Origin: Anoplopoma fimbria
Lineage: Eukaryota > Chordata > Actinopteri > Perciformes > Anoplopomatidae
Direction: 5' to 3'
DNA length: 64,000 bases
NCBI RefSeq assembly: GCF_027596085.1
Contig: NC_072467.1
Span: 1,462,361-1,526,360, forward strand
Under the pieces are notes generated by a model. The model searched no databases. It was not told the origin of the DNA and saw only the letters and a program-made list of their open reading frames with translations. Made by a program: the position numbers and the translations under genes. Positions 22,174 to 34,400 of this stretch are shown here, piece by piece; within the stretch, counting starts at the first letter, position 1, and each line of letters starts with the position of its first letter.

Positions 22174-22340
22174 GAGGTTCTGAACTCGGCGGCGCTGCAG
22201 AGCGACTCCAGTGTTTTGTCTGCTGTGAAGTCCTTGTATCTGAGCGGCGTCCTGAGTCACTGCGTCCTCCTCCTGTCTCCGGATCCCAGAATGCCGCGGG
22301 GCAATATCTGGGGTGCTATTTAGCTCACCAGGTAAACATC
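22174..22340 (+). other. Exon-like GC-rich island, origin unknown
   Basis: A strong acceptor (CTTTGTCCCTCAG, ending 22173) is followed by about 150 bases open in one frame with non-repetitive codons, to a TAG near 22320, and then an AG|GTAAAC donor-like site at 22331-22332. The encoded peptide contains LQSDSSVLSAVKSLYLSG and DPRMPRGNIWGAI. I do not recognise the protein. It could be a captured terminal exon from another gene or chance. Confidence 0.35.
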
Positions 22341-22359
22341 AGAGGAGCAGCTGTAACTG

Positions 22360-22930
22360 TTACTAATTTAATGTTTCATTCTCTTTATTTAATGTTTCAT
22401 TCTCTTTATTTAATGTTTCATTCTCTTCATTTAATGTTTTATTCTCTTTATTTAATGTTTTATTCTCTTTATTTAATGTTTTAATATCTTTATTTAATGT
22501 TATATTTTCTTTATTTAATGTTTCATTCTCTTTATTTAATGCTGTGGCACATTCTGAGGTAGAGCGCTTGTCCCTTAACCACAATTTAATCAAATTCTCT
22601 TTATTTAATCTACCAGCAACATCTTTATTTAATGTTTATTCTCTTTATTTAATGTTTCATTCTCTTCATTTAAGCCCACTGCTCCTCCGGGATGGGTTAA
22701 ATGCAGAGTTTTAATTTCCCCATTCTCTTTATTTAATGTTTCATTCTCTTCATTTAATGTTTCATTCTCTTTATTTAATGTTTCATTAATTTAATGTTAT
22801 TATTATTATTTTATTTAATGTTTCATTCTCTTCATTTAATGTTTTATTCTCTTTATTTAATGTTTCATTCTCTTCATTTAATGTTTTATTCTCTTTTTTA
22901 ATGTTTTAATATCTTTTTTCTTTATTTAAT
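22360..22930. repeat. 21-bp minisatellite (TTTAATGTTTCATTCTCTTTA), block 1
   Basis: Tandem 21-bp units with C/T variants. It is interrupted by broken pieces of a tRNA-SINE-like sequence (about 22540-22590, and 22675-22725 with CTGCTCCTCCGGGATGGG). Because 21 is a multiple of three, frames stay open on both strands without being genes. Confidence 0.9.
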
Positions 22931-23209
22931 GTTTCGCGTTTGTCACAGTCGCGGTGCAGTGACGTCACGTAATGATGTTTTCACGGATGTTTATCTGGAC
23001 GGCTCATCCTCCTGTATACCGGTGTGCCGGATTACCGGTGTTTTTCACGGTACCGGTACCGGTGGATTTAATGGCTCAACCTCCTCTAGCTAGCATAGCT
23101 AGAGGAGGTTGAGCCGTCTGGGAGCTAGAGGAGGCGTCCCGGTAGAATCCCGGTGACCGGGAAATAGGTTCCGGCGATCACCGCGCATTGCATGCCGGGT
23201 AGATTATTT
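22931..23209. repeat. GC-rich CRE/hairpin unit, copy A
   Basis: Begins GTTTCGCGTTTGTCACAGTC, with a perfect CRE at 22960-22967, several ACCGGT cores, a perfect 20-bp-arm hairpin at 23073-23115 (3-base loop GCA) and a GCATTGCATGCCGGG end. Directly repeated at 23513-23793. Confidence 0.85.
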
Positions 23210-23512
23210 TTTTTTTATTTTATTTTTTTAATTAATTAATTAATTTATTTTTAAATTCAATAACTTTATTGAGACATTTGTTCATACATATAAAACACAA
23301 TATATTTATATATATATATATGTATATATTTACATTTTCAAGTTCTTATTTTTAAGATCTTAAGTTGATGCCACGAAGGCTGAAACATCATCTATTATCT
23401 TTATTTAATGTTTTATTTCTTTATTTAATGTTTTATTCTCTTTATTTAATGTTTTATTTCTTTATTTAATGTTTCATTATCTTTATTTAATGTTTTATTT
23501 TCTTTATTTAAT
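23210..23512. repeat. AT-rich spacer and 21-bp minisatellite, block 2
   Basis: TTAATTAATTAA-type stretch, a segment with CTTTATTGAGACATTTGTTC and GATCTTAAGTTGATGCCACG (also at about 23870-23965 and 24060-24190), then more 21-bp TTTAATGTTT units. Confidence 0.85.
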
Positions 23513-23793
23513 GTTTCGCGTTTGTCACAGTCGCGGTGCAGTGACGTCACGTCATGATGTTTTCACGGATGTTTATCTGGACGGCTCATCCTCCTGTATA
23601 CCGGTGTGCCGGATTACCGGTGTTTTTCACGGTACCGGTACCGGTGGACCGGCCGGCTCAACCTCCTATAGCTAGCATAGCTAGAGGAGGTTGAGCCGTC
23701 TGGGAGCTAGAGGAGGCGTCCCGGTGAGAATCCCGGTGACCGGGAAATAGGTTCCATAGCGATCACCGCGCATTGCATGCCGGGTAGATTATT
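23513..23793. repeat. GC-rich CRE/hairpin unit, copy B
   Basis: Second copy of the unit at 22931-23209, with a CRE at 23542-23549 and the hairpin at 23655-23697 carrying one mismatch in its 20-bp arms. Confidence 0.85.
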
Positions 23794-24409
23794 ATTATTT
23801 TTTTTATTTTATTTTTTAATTAATTAATTACCGGTGGCCACAACAATGTCTCCCGGCTCAGGATTTTTAAATATAAAACACAATATATTTATATATATAT
23901 TTACATTTTCAAGTTCTTATTTTTAAGATCTTAAGTTGATGCCACGAAGGCTGAAACATCATCTATTATCTTTATTTAATGTTTTATTCTATTTATTTAA
24001 TGTTATATTCTCTTTATTTAATGTTTTATTATCTTCATTTAATGTTTTATTTATTTAATGTTTTGAGACATTTGTTCATACATATAAAACAATATATATT
24101 ATATATATATATATATATGTATATATTTACATTTTCAAGTTCTTATTTTTAAGATCTTAAGTTGATGCCACGAAGGCTGAAACATCATCTATTATCTTTA
24201 TTTAATGTTTTATTCTATTTATTTAATGTTATATTCTCTTTATTTAATGTTTCATTCTCTTTATTTAATGTTTTATTATCTTCATTTAATGTTTTATTCT
24301 CTTTATTTAATGTTTTAATATCTTTATTTAATGTTTTATTCTATTTATTTAATGTTTCATTATCTTTGTTAAATGTCCAATATATCATGTATATGTTTAT
24401 ATTATGACA
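23794..24409. repeat. AT-rich segments and 21-bp minisatellite, block 3
   Basis: Two more copies of the GATCTTAAGTTGATGCCACG segment, a TA run near 24093-24118, and 21-bp TTTAATGTTT units to about 24370. Confidence 0.85.
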
Positions 24410-24802
24410 CCATAATATCTTATACTATATCGTCAAAGATCTTCTACTGAAATGTCTAATTCTTTTTCTATTCATATTATGTATCTTGTGTTGGGATTTT
24501 TTTTATTCTGTGGCTGTTAATGTCACTATCAGATTATTATTGTTATCTATCATCTATATTATTCATTCTTATTATTTCCACTATATTATGTATCTTGCTA
24601 TGTCATTTTTTTTTCTTGCAACCCTTTTTTTTCTTGCAACCCTTTTTTTCATTTTTTTTTTTATAATATTCTAATTCTTTATATGATTTCAATAAAATCT
24701 GTATTTGTATGATCTCCCAGATAATTTGTTTGTGTTTGGTCACTAATTATATCCAAAATTTACATTCTACCCCTCGTTACACGGCAAAACTGGTACTAAA
24801 TG
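24410..24802 (+). other. Displaced 3' UTR of GCNT copy 2
   Basis: Matches 17730-18073, the 3' flank of copy 1, including AATAAA (24691-24696), but lies 4.4 kb from the copy 2 stop codon. It carries a small extra expansion of TTTTTTCTTGCAACCC near 24606-24655. A copy 2 transcript reaching it would carry the whole insertion in its 3' UTR or splice it out. Confidence 0.85.
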
Positions 24803-24929
24803 GAATTAAAAAAAACAAAAAAACAATGATATGGATCAATGTCTTTACTTGAAGAAAATGTTAAATTAAGTCCTACATCTTTACTTCAGATTGTAACAAA
24901 TGTTTTCCCTCCACAGGTCAGAGGGAACA

Positions 24930-25455
24930 TTCAAGTGATAAAACTTTATTTTCCCCAGGCAAGATTTTGATAGAGAACATCAGCAGTGAACATTGAAAAA
25001 AGGTGCTGTCAAAACTTGTTCTATGAAATGCCAGTCAACGGGTCAGAGACCTAAAATGCAGTTTAAAAATCAGAGCAACCATAAAAATATATTAATTTCT
25101 CTCCATTGTCACCTGTTGAATATAAATATATATTTCAATGTAATAAAGCAGAACATGCATCAACCACTTGTAACAGAGTGCCTTAAATAACGTGTAGATA
25201 CACCAGTAACTAGGGAACACCTATAAGCTAATTATGACATGATATTTCGGCAGTAAATAAAAAAAAAAAAAAAAAATAAAAAAAAAAGATTTAAAATATT
25301 TCAGACAGCATGTGGAAAAACGCTGACGATCAAGCTGTAAAAAGTTCCACGGTGTGCCGGGCAGCACAGTTTCAAAGAGGCACTTCCTTGATGCAAAGAG
25401 TCACAGCTGTTGGAAACATTCTCCTCCTCCTCTTTATCTTGCAGTTCCAGCAGGG
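24930..25455 (-). other. 3' UTR of bnip2
   Basis: Follows the bnip2 stop at 25456-25458 on the minus strand. A minus-strand AATAAA (TTTATT at 24945-24950) is the first good poly(A) signal, giving a UTR of roughly 520 bases. An A-rich run at 25258-25288 lies within it. Confidence 0.55.
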
Positions 25456-28400
25456 TCACTCTGGAACAGCAGCAGCTGCGATCTCCACTTTGCCGTGCAT
25501 GTCCTGGTCGATCCTGCAGACACATTCAATCGTTATCAGTCATCTGTGTGCCAGGGCTGGCATATCATCAAACAGGTCTAAGATAACTGATACTCAAAGT
25601 GTTGACGGCCCATTAACACACCTTTCATATAATCACATCCTGAAATGTGATCATTGCTCTTGTACTATTAAAAAAGGGAATTCTTTGAGTGTGACAGAAT
25701 ATTTCTATTTTCTGGACTTACCAGAGTTGATGAATGACTGCCTGATATTGTCCATGCTTTTTCTACTGAAAGCACTATAAATATCTGGGCACCGATATCG
25801 TTCTAACAATATGAGGTTCTTACTTCCCTTGAAAACCTCGCAAAACAAATGCACTAGTGTATACTATAAATCCATGTTAGGGCACAGACTGCTTTATCTG
25901 CAGCCCACACTGCAAATTGTCGTACAATAAGAAAATGTAAATAGGTTACGCAATCTGTCAACAACCTTTTACAATGCATACAAGTGCAACCTTTGTGCTT
26001 AAAAAGTGCAATGTTTGTTGTTTCTTTCAGAAACAGCTCCATTGTAATGTGTGCGGTTTTAGTGCATTCATCTTCAACTTTAAAAACGCCTCCACCTAAT
26101 TACAAAGTACACTTCATAGTGGCAGTGTTGCATACACAATACTCTTTCACAACGGTTATCATTTTCAAATGTTCTAACATGTCGTGACATATCTGCAAAT
26201 GAACATCCTCACACTCACTACTTAGCAGTACTGAGCAGAATATTTCTGAGTGCTTGAGCAAGGCCGACAAAGGGTTTGTGGCAGTAACTAAACATGAGCA
26301 GGGAGTGGGTATGCAGTGAGTCATGCAGAGAGCTGTGAGAGTGGACAGGCCGAGTGTTCAGTGAGGGCGAGTTACCATAAAGCCACAGTGACTAAGACCA
26401 GCTACTTCCCTGTAGTGACACCCCATTCTGTTGTACAAACATGAACCAACTTACCCAACATCAACCACATCAAATTCAAAACCTGCATTTTAAAAAGACA
26501 TATGCAAGTAACTGCTACTTGATGCCCCAACTTTAATATCAGAACAAAGCAATGAAATCATTTACCTCAAAACCATTCCAACTTTTTCTTGACATAAATC
26601 AATAATTCAGCATCACAGTGGAAACAGTGCCTTATTGTATAAAATGGGCTAAAAAGTACATGGTACGATTCAAACCATAACTGATATTATTTTGAGGCAA
26701 TAAATAACAAATTTAACAAGAAATGACTTTGAAATGAACAACACAGAATTGGCTCAGAAAAGGGATTTAGTTTGTTAAACAATCACCAAGCCACCTATTT
26801 TTGGAAACCAATCAAACAGCTTCTCAGTCCGCTTTGGAGGGGAAATCTACTGTGAGAGAGATGTAGGACATTTTTTTTTGGGGGGGTCGTTGGTTTTGGA
26901 TAGGAGGTAACAGCAAATCATCCAACTACAGACACGTGGGACAGAATGAGGCGTATTGGTGCATTTCTGAAAGCCAACAGATCATTTCGTTGTTAGTCTT
27001 GTGAAATGCAAAAGAATGCTGAGACTGACCCCCGGGTGAAAGTGCATATACCTTTTACGGCTTTTCCTATTTTTTTCGTCGTCAAACCTTAAGAGGGGGC
27101 GGGGAAATGGAGTTAAGGAGAGGAGAATTACACAGCCAACAGCAACCAGACATCCAAAGGAGCAAACACATTTGGTAAGATAAGATGTATTTCTGTCTTT
27201 TCAAATGCCACATGGATAGAAGACCCGCCTCAGATTAAGCCACATCAAGGGAAAAATACAGCATGAGCAATTCCACAGCATGAGCTCAATAGTTCATATC
27301 AGCAAAGGTTAACATTTGTTGAAATGGTAAAAGAACTCAGATGCACAAGGCTGTACTATTCTCTAAATTTGTATTTTACAAAAGAAAAAGTGTAGATATT
27401 TGTATTTTGGTGCATTTGGATCTGTACATCAACCAGAATACAGAGTGTAAGTAAGACAATCATGCTTATTGGCAAAAAGTGTCCATGATTTTGGAAAATA
27501 TCTAAATCCCTGCTTGGTAATTGCAGGACTTCGAGCAAAGATGAATTGCACAATTTTTCAGGTGAGTCTGACTCATAACCACCGACACACTGGCCACACA
27601 GGAAAAGCAGACAGTAGCTGTAGCACCACCTTCAGATGAAATGTAACCACATTTTCCAGGACCAGTCAGAGCTGAACAAAACGTTATTAGGTTATCGGCT
27701 AGAATTTGGGAACCAATTAAAGGGAAAACTGGAAGTCAATTTGAAGAAGTCAGAAGGAGTTACATTTCTTTTAACAAATTGTTTCATTATATTTTGAACC
27801 ACGTTTGGTTGGGATTCGATGAAATCAGCAGAAAGGAAGAAATGGAAGGTGATCTCTACTGATGTGGTTCATTCATTTACTAATTCAAGTGAGCAACCAT
27901 ATATTGCTCCACTGCACAGCTGTACAATCTGCAATTCCTATGGAAACAAAAACAGTCTTGATCCTACCCTCAACCAAGAACCACCCTGACCTGATATGTA
28001 AACATAGAAGATGGGAATGCTTACTCAAGTGTTCATGAACACTTTTTTTCATCACAAGTATTAAAATTAGAGTGTCAAATCACCAAATTTCTGATATGGC
28101 CTTGGATTTATACTTATTAGCTTGCAGACACCTTCATATTTTGTCTTTTGAGAGGACCTTTGTTTTGAAAAATGCTGTCGTGTTCGAGTGGAGCATACTT
28201 ACTGTTTGATACATTCTGGTATGGACACATACTCCATTGGAACCAGTTCTGCCAGGTCTGTCAAGCTGAACACATACTTGATTTTCTGACTAAATTTGGA
28301 GCTGTGGAAAGAAGCAAGAAATCGAAAAGTTACTGGAGGAGATCTTCATTTCATTATTCTAGCCACCTTAAACATTAAAGTTACCTTATGAAAGGTTTTG

Positions 28401-31400
28401 TAAGTGCCAGCAGGGTGCGAATAAACCAAGAGGGATGGACAATTATCAAAGACTTTAAGTTCTTCCGTAACCTGTACAAAAAGAGTGAGAGAAGCTATCA
28501 ACAATGTAACCACATATGATGATGCCACTGCATTTGTAGTTTAAAAAAGAACAACTTGTTTTTGAGTGTGATTGACACTCAGACTCACCTCCTATCAATC
28601 TGCTGATAACACTTTCTGAGCCAGCCAACAGTTGGCATCTTTTTCCGAGAGGTAGCCCCATTCAAATACACAATCATATAGTTCTCAGCAACCAAAAGCT
28701 CCAGCGTGCCAATGACGTACCTGCAGGAAACGGGAATCTTCCATTAGCGCTGGTCCTCAAATTAAAGCTCACAAGGCCAGAGGAAATCAAATAAACACTT
28801 ACTTGAATAAATTGTCCATGATGTATTTGTAATTTGGTTGATTGCTTTCAGGCATAAAGCACACAGCGAACACAATTATGGCATTCAAACCGTCTCCATA
28901 GTAACCTACAGTGACAAATCAAATGTGAAAAATGGATGTTTCAGGATCAAAACAGTACTTGCATTGTCAAAACATTCTGTTTTTCATATTTTGAATAAAC
29001 AGACTGATCAACAATGACAACCACAAATGTAACGCAGCTTGTTTATCAAGGTACATAGACATACTTCAAATTACTGTATTTACGTTTTTGACAAATTTCA
29101 CAATGTAATGCAACTGACCTCCATGGCTGATAACCCTCTTGTAAGGTTCGATGGCCTTCATGTCCACTCTGTGTTCCTGGTCTCCGATACGAAACACCCT
29201 CCAGCGTCGACCCTCCTCCCTCTCCTCCGAGGCGGAGTACTCCTGCACCGACTCCACGCCCTTCTGAAGTAGGTCTGTGGTTTTGGGCTTGGGGAGATCG
29301 TCTAAAAGGAGAAGAGGCATTTTAAACCCACAGCTTGGACGCTACAACCAACCGGATGAGAGGGATGTCTGATGTCATCAAATCAGATCCATTTTGATCA
29401 AATCATTTATCAAACTATTAGATCCATCAATAATTCACAATTTCACTTTTCAAACACATGCATTTTAATCAATGGACATTTAAATGTGTTGCTTTCATCT
29501 TTTGTATCTGGATGGCATGCTTTCTCTTTGAATCATTACCATCAATGACTCTCTTTCACTTGAGGTCAGCATTTACAATTACCCGATAGAATTTCCTGGT
29601 TGAAACCCTGCTATTGTTCCCTGCATGAGAAATAAATGTTGAAATCCAGGAGGAGTTCTGTGCATCTTTGTGGGATGTATAGCTAGCTGTATAATGTCCA
29701 CAATGTCACATGTTCTGTGCATGATGAAGACATCAAGTTACCTGTTAAATTATAATTTACTGTAAATCAAGCATGCCAAGCAGAATTAAATATAAAGTGA
29801 ATAGGGCAACCAAATCACATCGACACACTTTGACAAGGATCTCTCTCTGTGAGCAGCCCATTTATGTAATATAGCAAATCAGATTGATCTGTGTTTATTT
29901 ATCTGTATGATTCACAAAACGGATTTAGAATGGAAATGACTGGTAAGATGTTCAATTATTTCAAATCCCAAATTGCCTAACGTAATGCGAATCCAATTAC
30001 ATTTTTCCTATGCTACGATGTCACTTCCAAGCGTTATCTTGTAAAATATGACACACTGAATCTCTAGTAAACAAACAGCCAATGCTAGCAAATGGCTTAT
30101 ATCTGATAGCTTAAGCATTGCTGTGCAGATTTAACCACTTCTTCTTCACCTTAATCGACAAGTTGCATGATTGATGTTTCCTCAAACACAGGAAATGTTC
30201 AAGGAAAGAAAAAATGACATGCGCAAAAATAGTAACTGAAAAGGAAGTGTATGAAACACAAAACCTCCCAATGATTTGTTGGAAAACTGAAGACAGAAAA
30301 TAATCTGGACAATAGGAGATGATTGACTGACGGTTGGCAGAACAAACTGGGGACTGTCCGAGAGACCTTACCACAAGGAAGAGAGAAACCTGTTGCTGGC
30401 CTGCAGCCTGTTTCCAGGCTGAGAATGGAAACAATTCTTCCATGTGAAAAAGAGGAAGGCAGCAGTGTGGAAACACAAAAACAACAAAGCACATTAACTA
30501 AACTTAAGGCAGTCTGCTGCCTATCCAAACCTGTACAAACAAGGAAGGTGAACACAAATGGATCCAAGACTCTGAATATAAAAGACTTTGCTTCTGTGTT
30601 ACAAACCAAGAAATAAACCAAAAAGGGTAAATGTTTTCATGACTAAATTACACGACTGTGGACTATCTGAGTCCAACTTGAAAGCATCTTTGCATCTGAA
30701 TCAAAGCTGCTCTCGCCGCATGATACAAAGTTCTTACCTTCCCATTCAAACTCATTGCTATTGTCTGATGGTGTGTCTATGTCATCAAGGTCCAGCTCTG
30801 TACTTTCATCCAGCTCGTCAGAGAGAAGAGAACCTTCACTGCGGTCAAGTGTAAGACTGATGTCAGGAGCTGCAAGCTTCTTCTTTGCCTTCTGGCCATG
30901 GTCCTTTGCATAGCCTGGGGTAGATGACAAATCATCAGGGGTTATACCGTTTTTAAAACAATTTAAAAAAAGGACAGGTTCTGATTTTCTAGTCTAGTCT
31001 ATTATAATACAATTATGTGGTGCATACAGAGTTAATATGAGGCTTCTATTCAGTCTGAAAATTCAAGTGGTATCTTCCTATGTTGTTTTTTTTCAGTACC
31101 AGATTCACTCTTTGTGTTACTGTTCCTCCACAGCATAGAAAACACTACCTGAGAGGATTTTGTGCTTAAAAGACAATGTTGGAAGATAGAGGCCCCATAT
31201 TAATTTCGGCTGAACGAGAATGAACAGGAAGGATACAAGTGACTAATAACTCTCTCAACATAGATATGGGTGTGTGGGTTTTAAACAAGACAAAAGTTCA
31301 TTTAATGTTGTAAAGCAATGCATTGTTCACTATTCTGTTTTCATTACCAGGGTCAATTTCTTCAGAAGTTCCTGCGAAAAGCTCATCTTCAAGCTCCTCT

Positions 31401-34400
31401 TCCTCCGGTAGGGGCCTAACAATCAAACAGCAGGTGATCATGCCTTCAGAAGGATTATGTTTCATGTGACTTTCAAAACAGAAGCATGTGCTACAAAGCT
31501 GTGAACCAGGATTCATACGTGATTTACAACATTATGAGTGATTGACAATACCGTGGAAAGTCCTCATCCTGCCACTCTTCCTTCAGTTCAACTCCTTCCA
31601 TTCTTAGGCGAGCTTCTGTTGTGGCGACTGACTCTTGGCGCTCCAGGCTGGGAACGGAAACACAAAATGATTGTGCCATCTTTTATGTTTAATGATCTCT
31701 AATTGCTAAAAGGCCCTCTTGTACTACAAATATATTAAGATCAAGAGCAGGGTCATCACAGATTACCCATGACAAACCCAAACACATAATGAGTTGTCTG
31801 ACGACGGCTTCTTGTGACTTGTACAGTCCTCAAAGAATTATGGGTCAAACAGGATTCAAGGGCATTTTTTTTTCTTGGGTTAATACGTCAGCGACAAAAA
31901 TAAAGTTAGTAGATGAATTCACTTGAATAAAGCTGCACAAAAGCACACCATTTCAGACTGTGCAACAAGGGTGGGATATTTTCGTTCTGAATAGGCAATG
32001 TTGAGGAAATGCAACACAACACTAGAAAGAAAAACACGATTTGATCCTTAGGATTCAATGGGCGAAATAAAATTCTCATTCCTAATACGGCTTAACACAT
32101 GATTTATTTTAGCTCTGTTGATGTGTAATGTTGTCTTTAATACTTTCCCATTAGTTGGCCAACCGCAGCCTCCTGTTACAGTTTAAATTAACCTTTACAG
32201 GTTTGTAGATTACATTACATTTTGAAATCTGATGTAACAATTATAATGGTTAATGAGGTTTCTAATATTACAAGAGCAAATTAATGTAAACAGAGTCAAT
32301 ACCTTAATCCCAATGTATGTACATATATTTGCAGAGTACAAGTCTAACAAGATCTATTTTAACAGCTTTAGTAAGAGATTGTGTGCCATGTTTTGTCACC
32401 CAAAACCAATCAAAACTCCTCAGTTTGCATTACCTAAAATGTTTAATCACATTGCACATGACATGACAGGTGGATAAGTAATATGGAATTAAAAATGGTC
32501 CATGTCAATGTTGCATTGTTTTATTTTAAAAAGGCAATTTTTTGGTTCACAACTGGACATACTGTGTATGAAGTACAATTATGAACAAATAACCAAAGTT
32601 TGGGAGAAAGGGTCCCTTTGGCTTTTAGGATGAACCTTAATCTACTTTTCATAAAAAAAAAAAAAAAAAAAAAATGGTTAATGACCACTTTTGGTGTGCT
32701 GTGGTTAACCCCACCTGTTAATTACCACCTTAGCGTTACACCAAGTCAAAACCCTGTTTATGTTTATATGCTTAGCTGTATGTGCTTCTTTACTATCACA
32801 ACAGTCCCCCAAGGTGAGGCTAGATATGCTTATTGCCTTATATCAATACATAATTGACAGTCCTGTAAAGTTGATCGGCATGCTCCTCAAGAGTTTCAGC
32901 TTGCAACTAGCCAATGGCCACATAATCAGATCACTGGCTTTTTGAAAAGCTTACACGATTATATTAAGGGCTTAGTTTATAAACCATAAGACTACTTACT
33001 AATGCTGACCACGGTATCTGTATCTTTGCTGTACAGAGCTCTCTTTGATGCATTAATCACATACACAACTGTATTTGTGCTACCAGACACAAAAACATGC
33101 TAGGAATTCGGTGCTCAACTTTTCAAAAAGTTTAGCTGTTTGCTCATGTGTAGTACTAATCCCCACATTACATTTGAAATCCATGTGAGAGAGGTAGAAA
33201 TGCTACAGGAATGTGGTTCCCTGAAAACAAACCCTTGTAATCAAAGTGCAATGGAGACCAAGCTGCATGCAAGTGTGATCAGCCACATCCAGGAGTGGAA
33301 AAGATGAATGACAGTTTAAAAACTGTACTCATAATGAAGCACTTAATTAAGCAGCATATCAGACAGGAAGGTTGGACCAAAATGTTTACTAAGAAGTTGA
33401 TTTTCATGCCACCACAGACATTGCTTACTATAATTTGAGAGAATGACAGTTACACCTGTACATTATAATGTCGTCTAAAAAACCCATGCAGTATACTACA
33501 TTCCCGAAGCTTATAGTTTCCAGTTTTTGTTAAGCTTGTGCCAGAGAAGTGTTGATCTAACTCAATGGTCTGAACATCCTGGTCTGGACAAAATAAGAAG
33601 ATGAGTACTAGTATTTTTGTTATTGTGTCTACTGCCTCTGAAATGTTCGAGAAACAAATGTCATACCAGCCACAGTCTACCTTCTGCTTTACCTGCTTTT
33701 CTGGCCATGCTACAAATACAGGAATGTCCTATTGTTTGAAAAAGTACGTCTTCATCTTTTAGTACCAATAACCATTTGTAGGGTAAGAACTGACTAACAA
33801 AAATGTCTGTAAACTATACAGTACCAGTCAAAAGTTTGGACACACCTTCTCATTCAATGGTTTTTCTTTATTTTTATTTTTTTCTACATTGTAGATTAAT
33901 ATTGAAGACATCCAAACTATGAAGGAATTATGTGGTAAACAAACAAATGCTCAACAAACCAGAATATGTTTTATATTTTAGATTCTTCAAAGTAGTTGAA
34001 TGAGAAGGTGTGTCCAAACCTTTGACTGTTACTGTATGTTTAAAGCCAGGGTGGTAAGGTCCCATTATCATTTTAACAGCATTGCTCCTATTGTGTTCTG
34101 GCTCCAACACTTCAGTTTTGACTGTTAGGTTAGGGAAGGTCTTCATCTGAGGAGCATGAAAAAGAAAAAAATGTGGCATATACAAATACACTTGAAAACA
34201 TTCACAAACATCTGGCTCAGGTGCTGAAAAGTCTGCAAGAACAGCTTCTCGTGCAAGGGAGGTATTCAACCAGAAACCTTTCTCTTTCTTCAAGAAGTAC
34301 TACCCGGAGCCTTCCTCGTAGCACTTATTGCACTCGTATTAGTTGCTGCACTTACTGTATTCGTATCAGTTCGCTGCACTTATTGAATTTGTATTTATTT

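Noticed and set aside
22363..22593. Minus-strand frame with seven-residue LNKENET-type repeats, like a coiled coil
   Set aside because: It is the 21-bp minisatellite read in frame; 21 is a multiple of three, so stops are absent by chance.
25310..25780. 156-codon plus-strand frame
   Set aside because: It is antisense to the last bnip2 exon and 3' UTR, with no recognisable domain.
30111..30621. Overlapping minus-strand frames of 127 and 140 codons in a bnip2 intron
   Set aside because: Low-complexity hydrophobic translations from AT-rich intron sequence, with no splice support.
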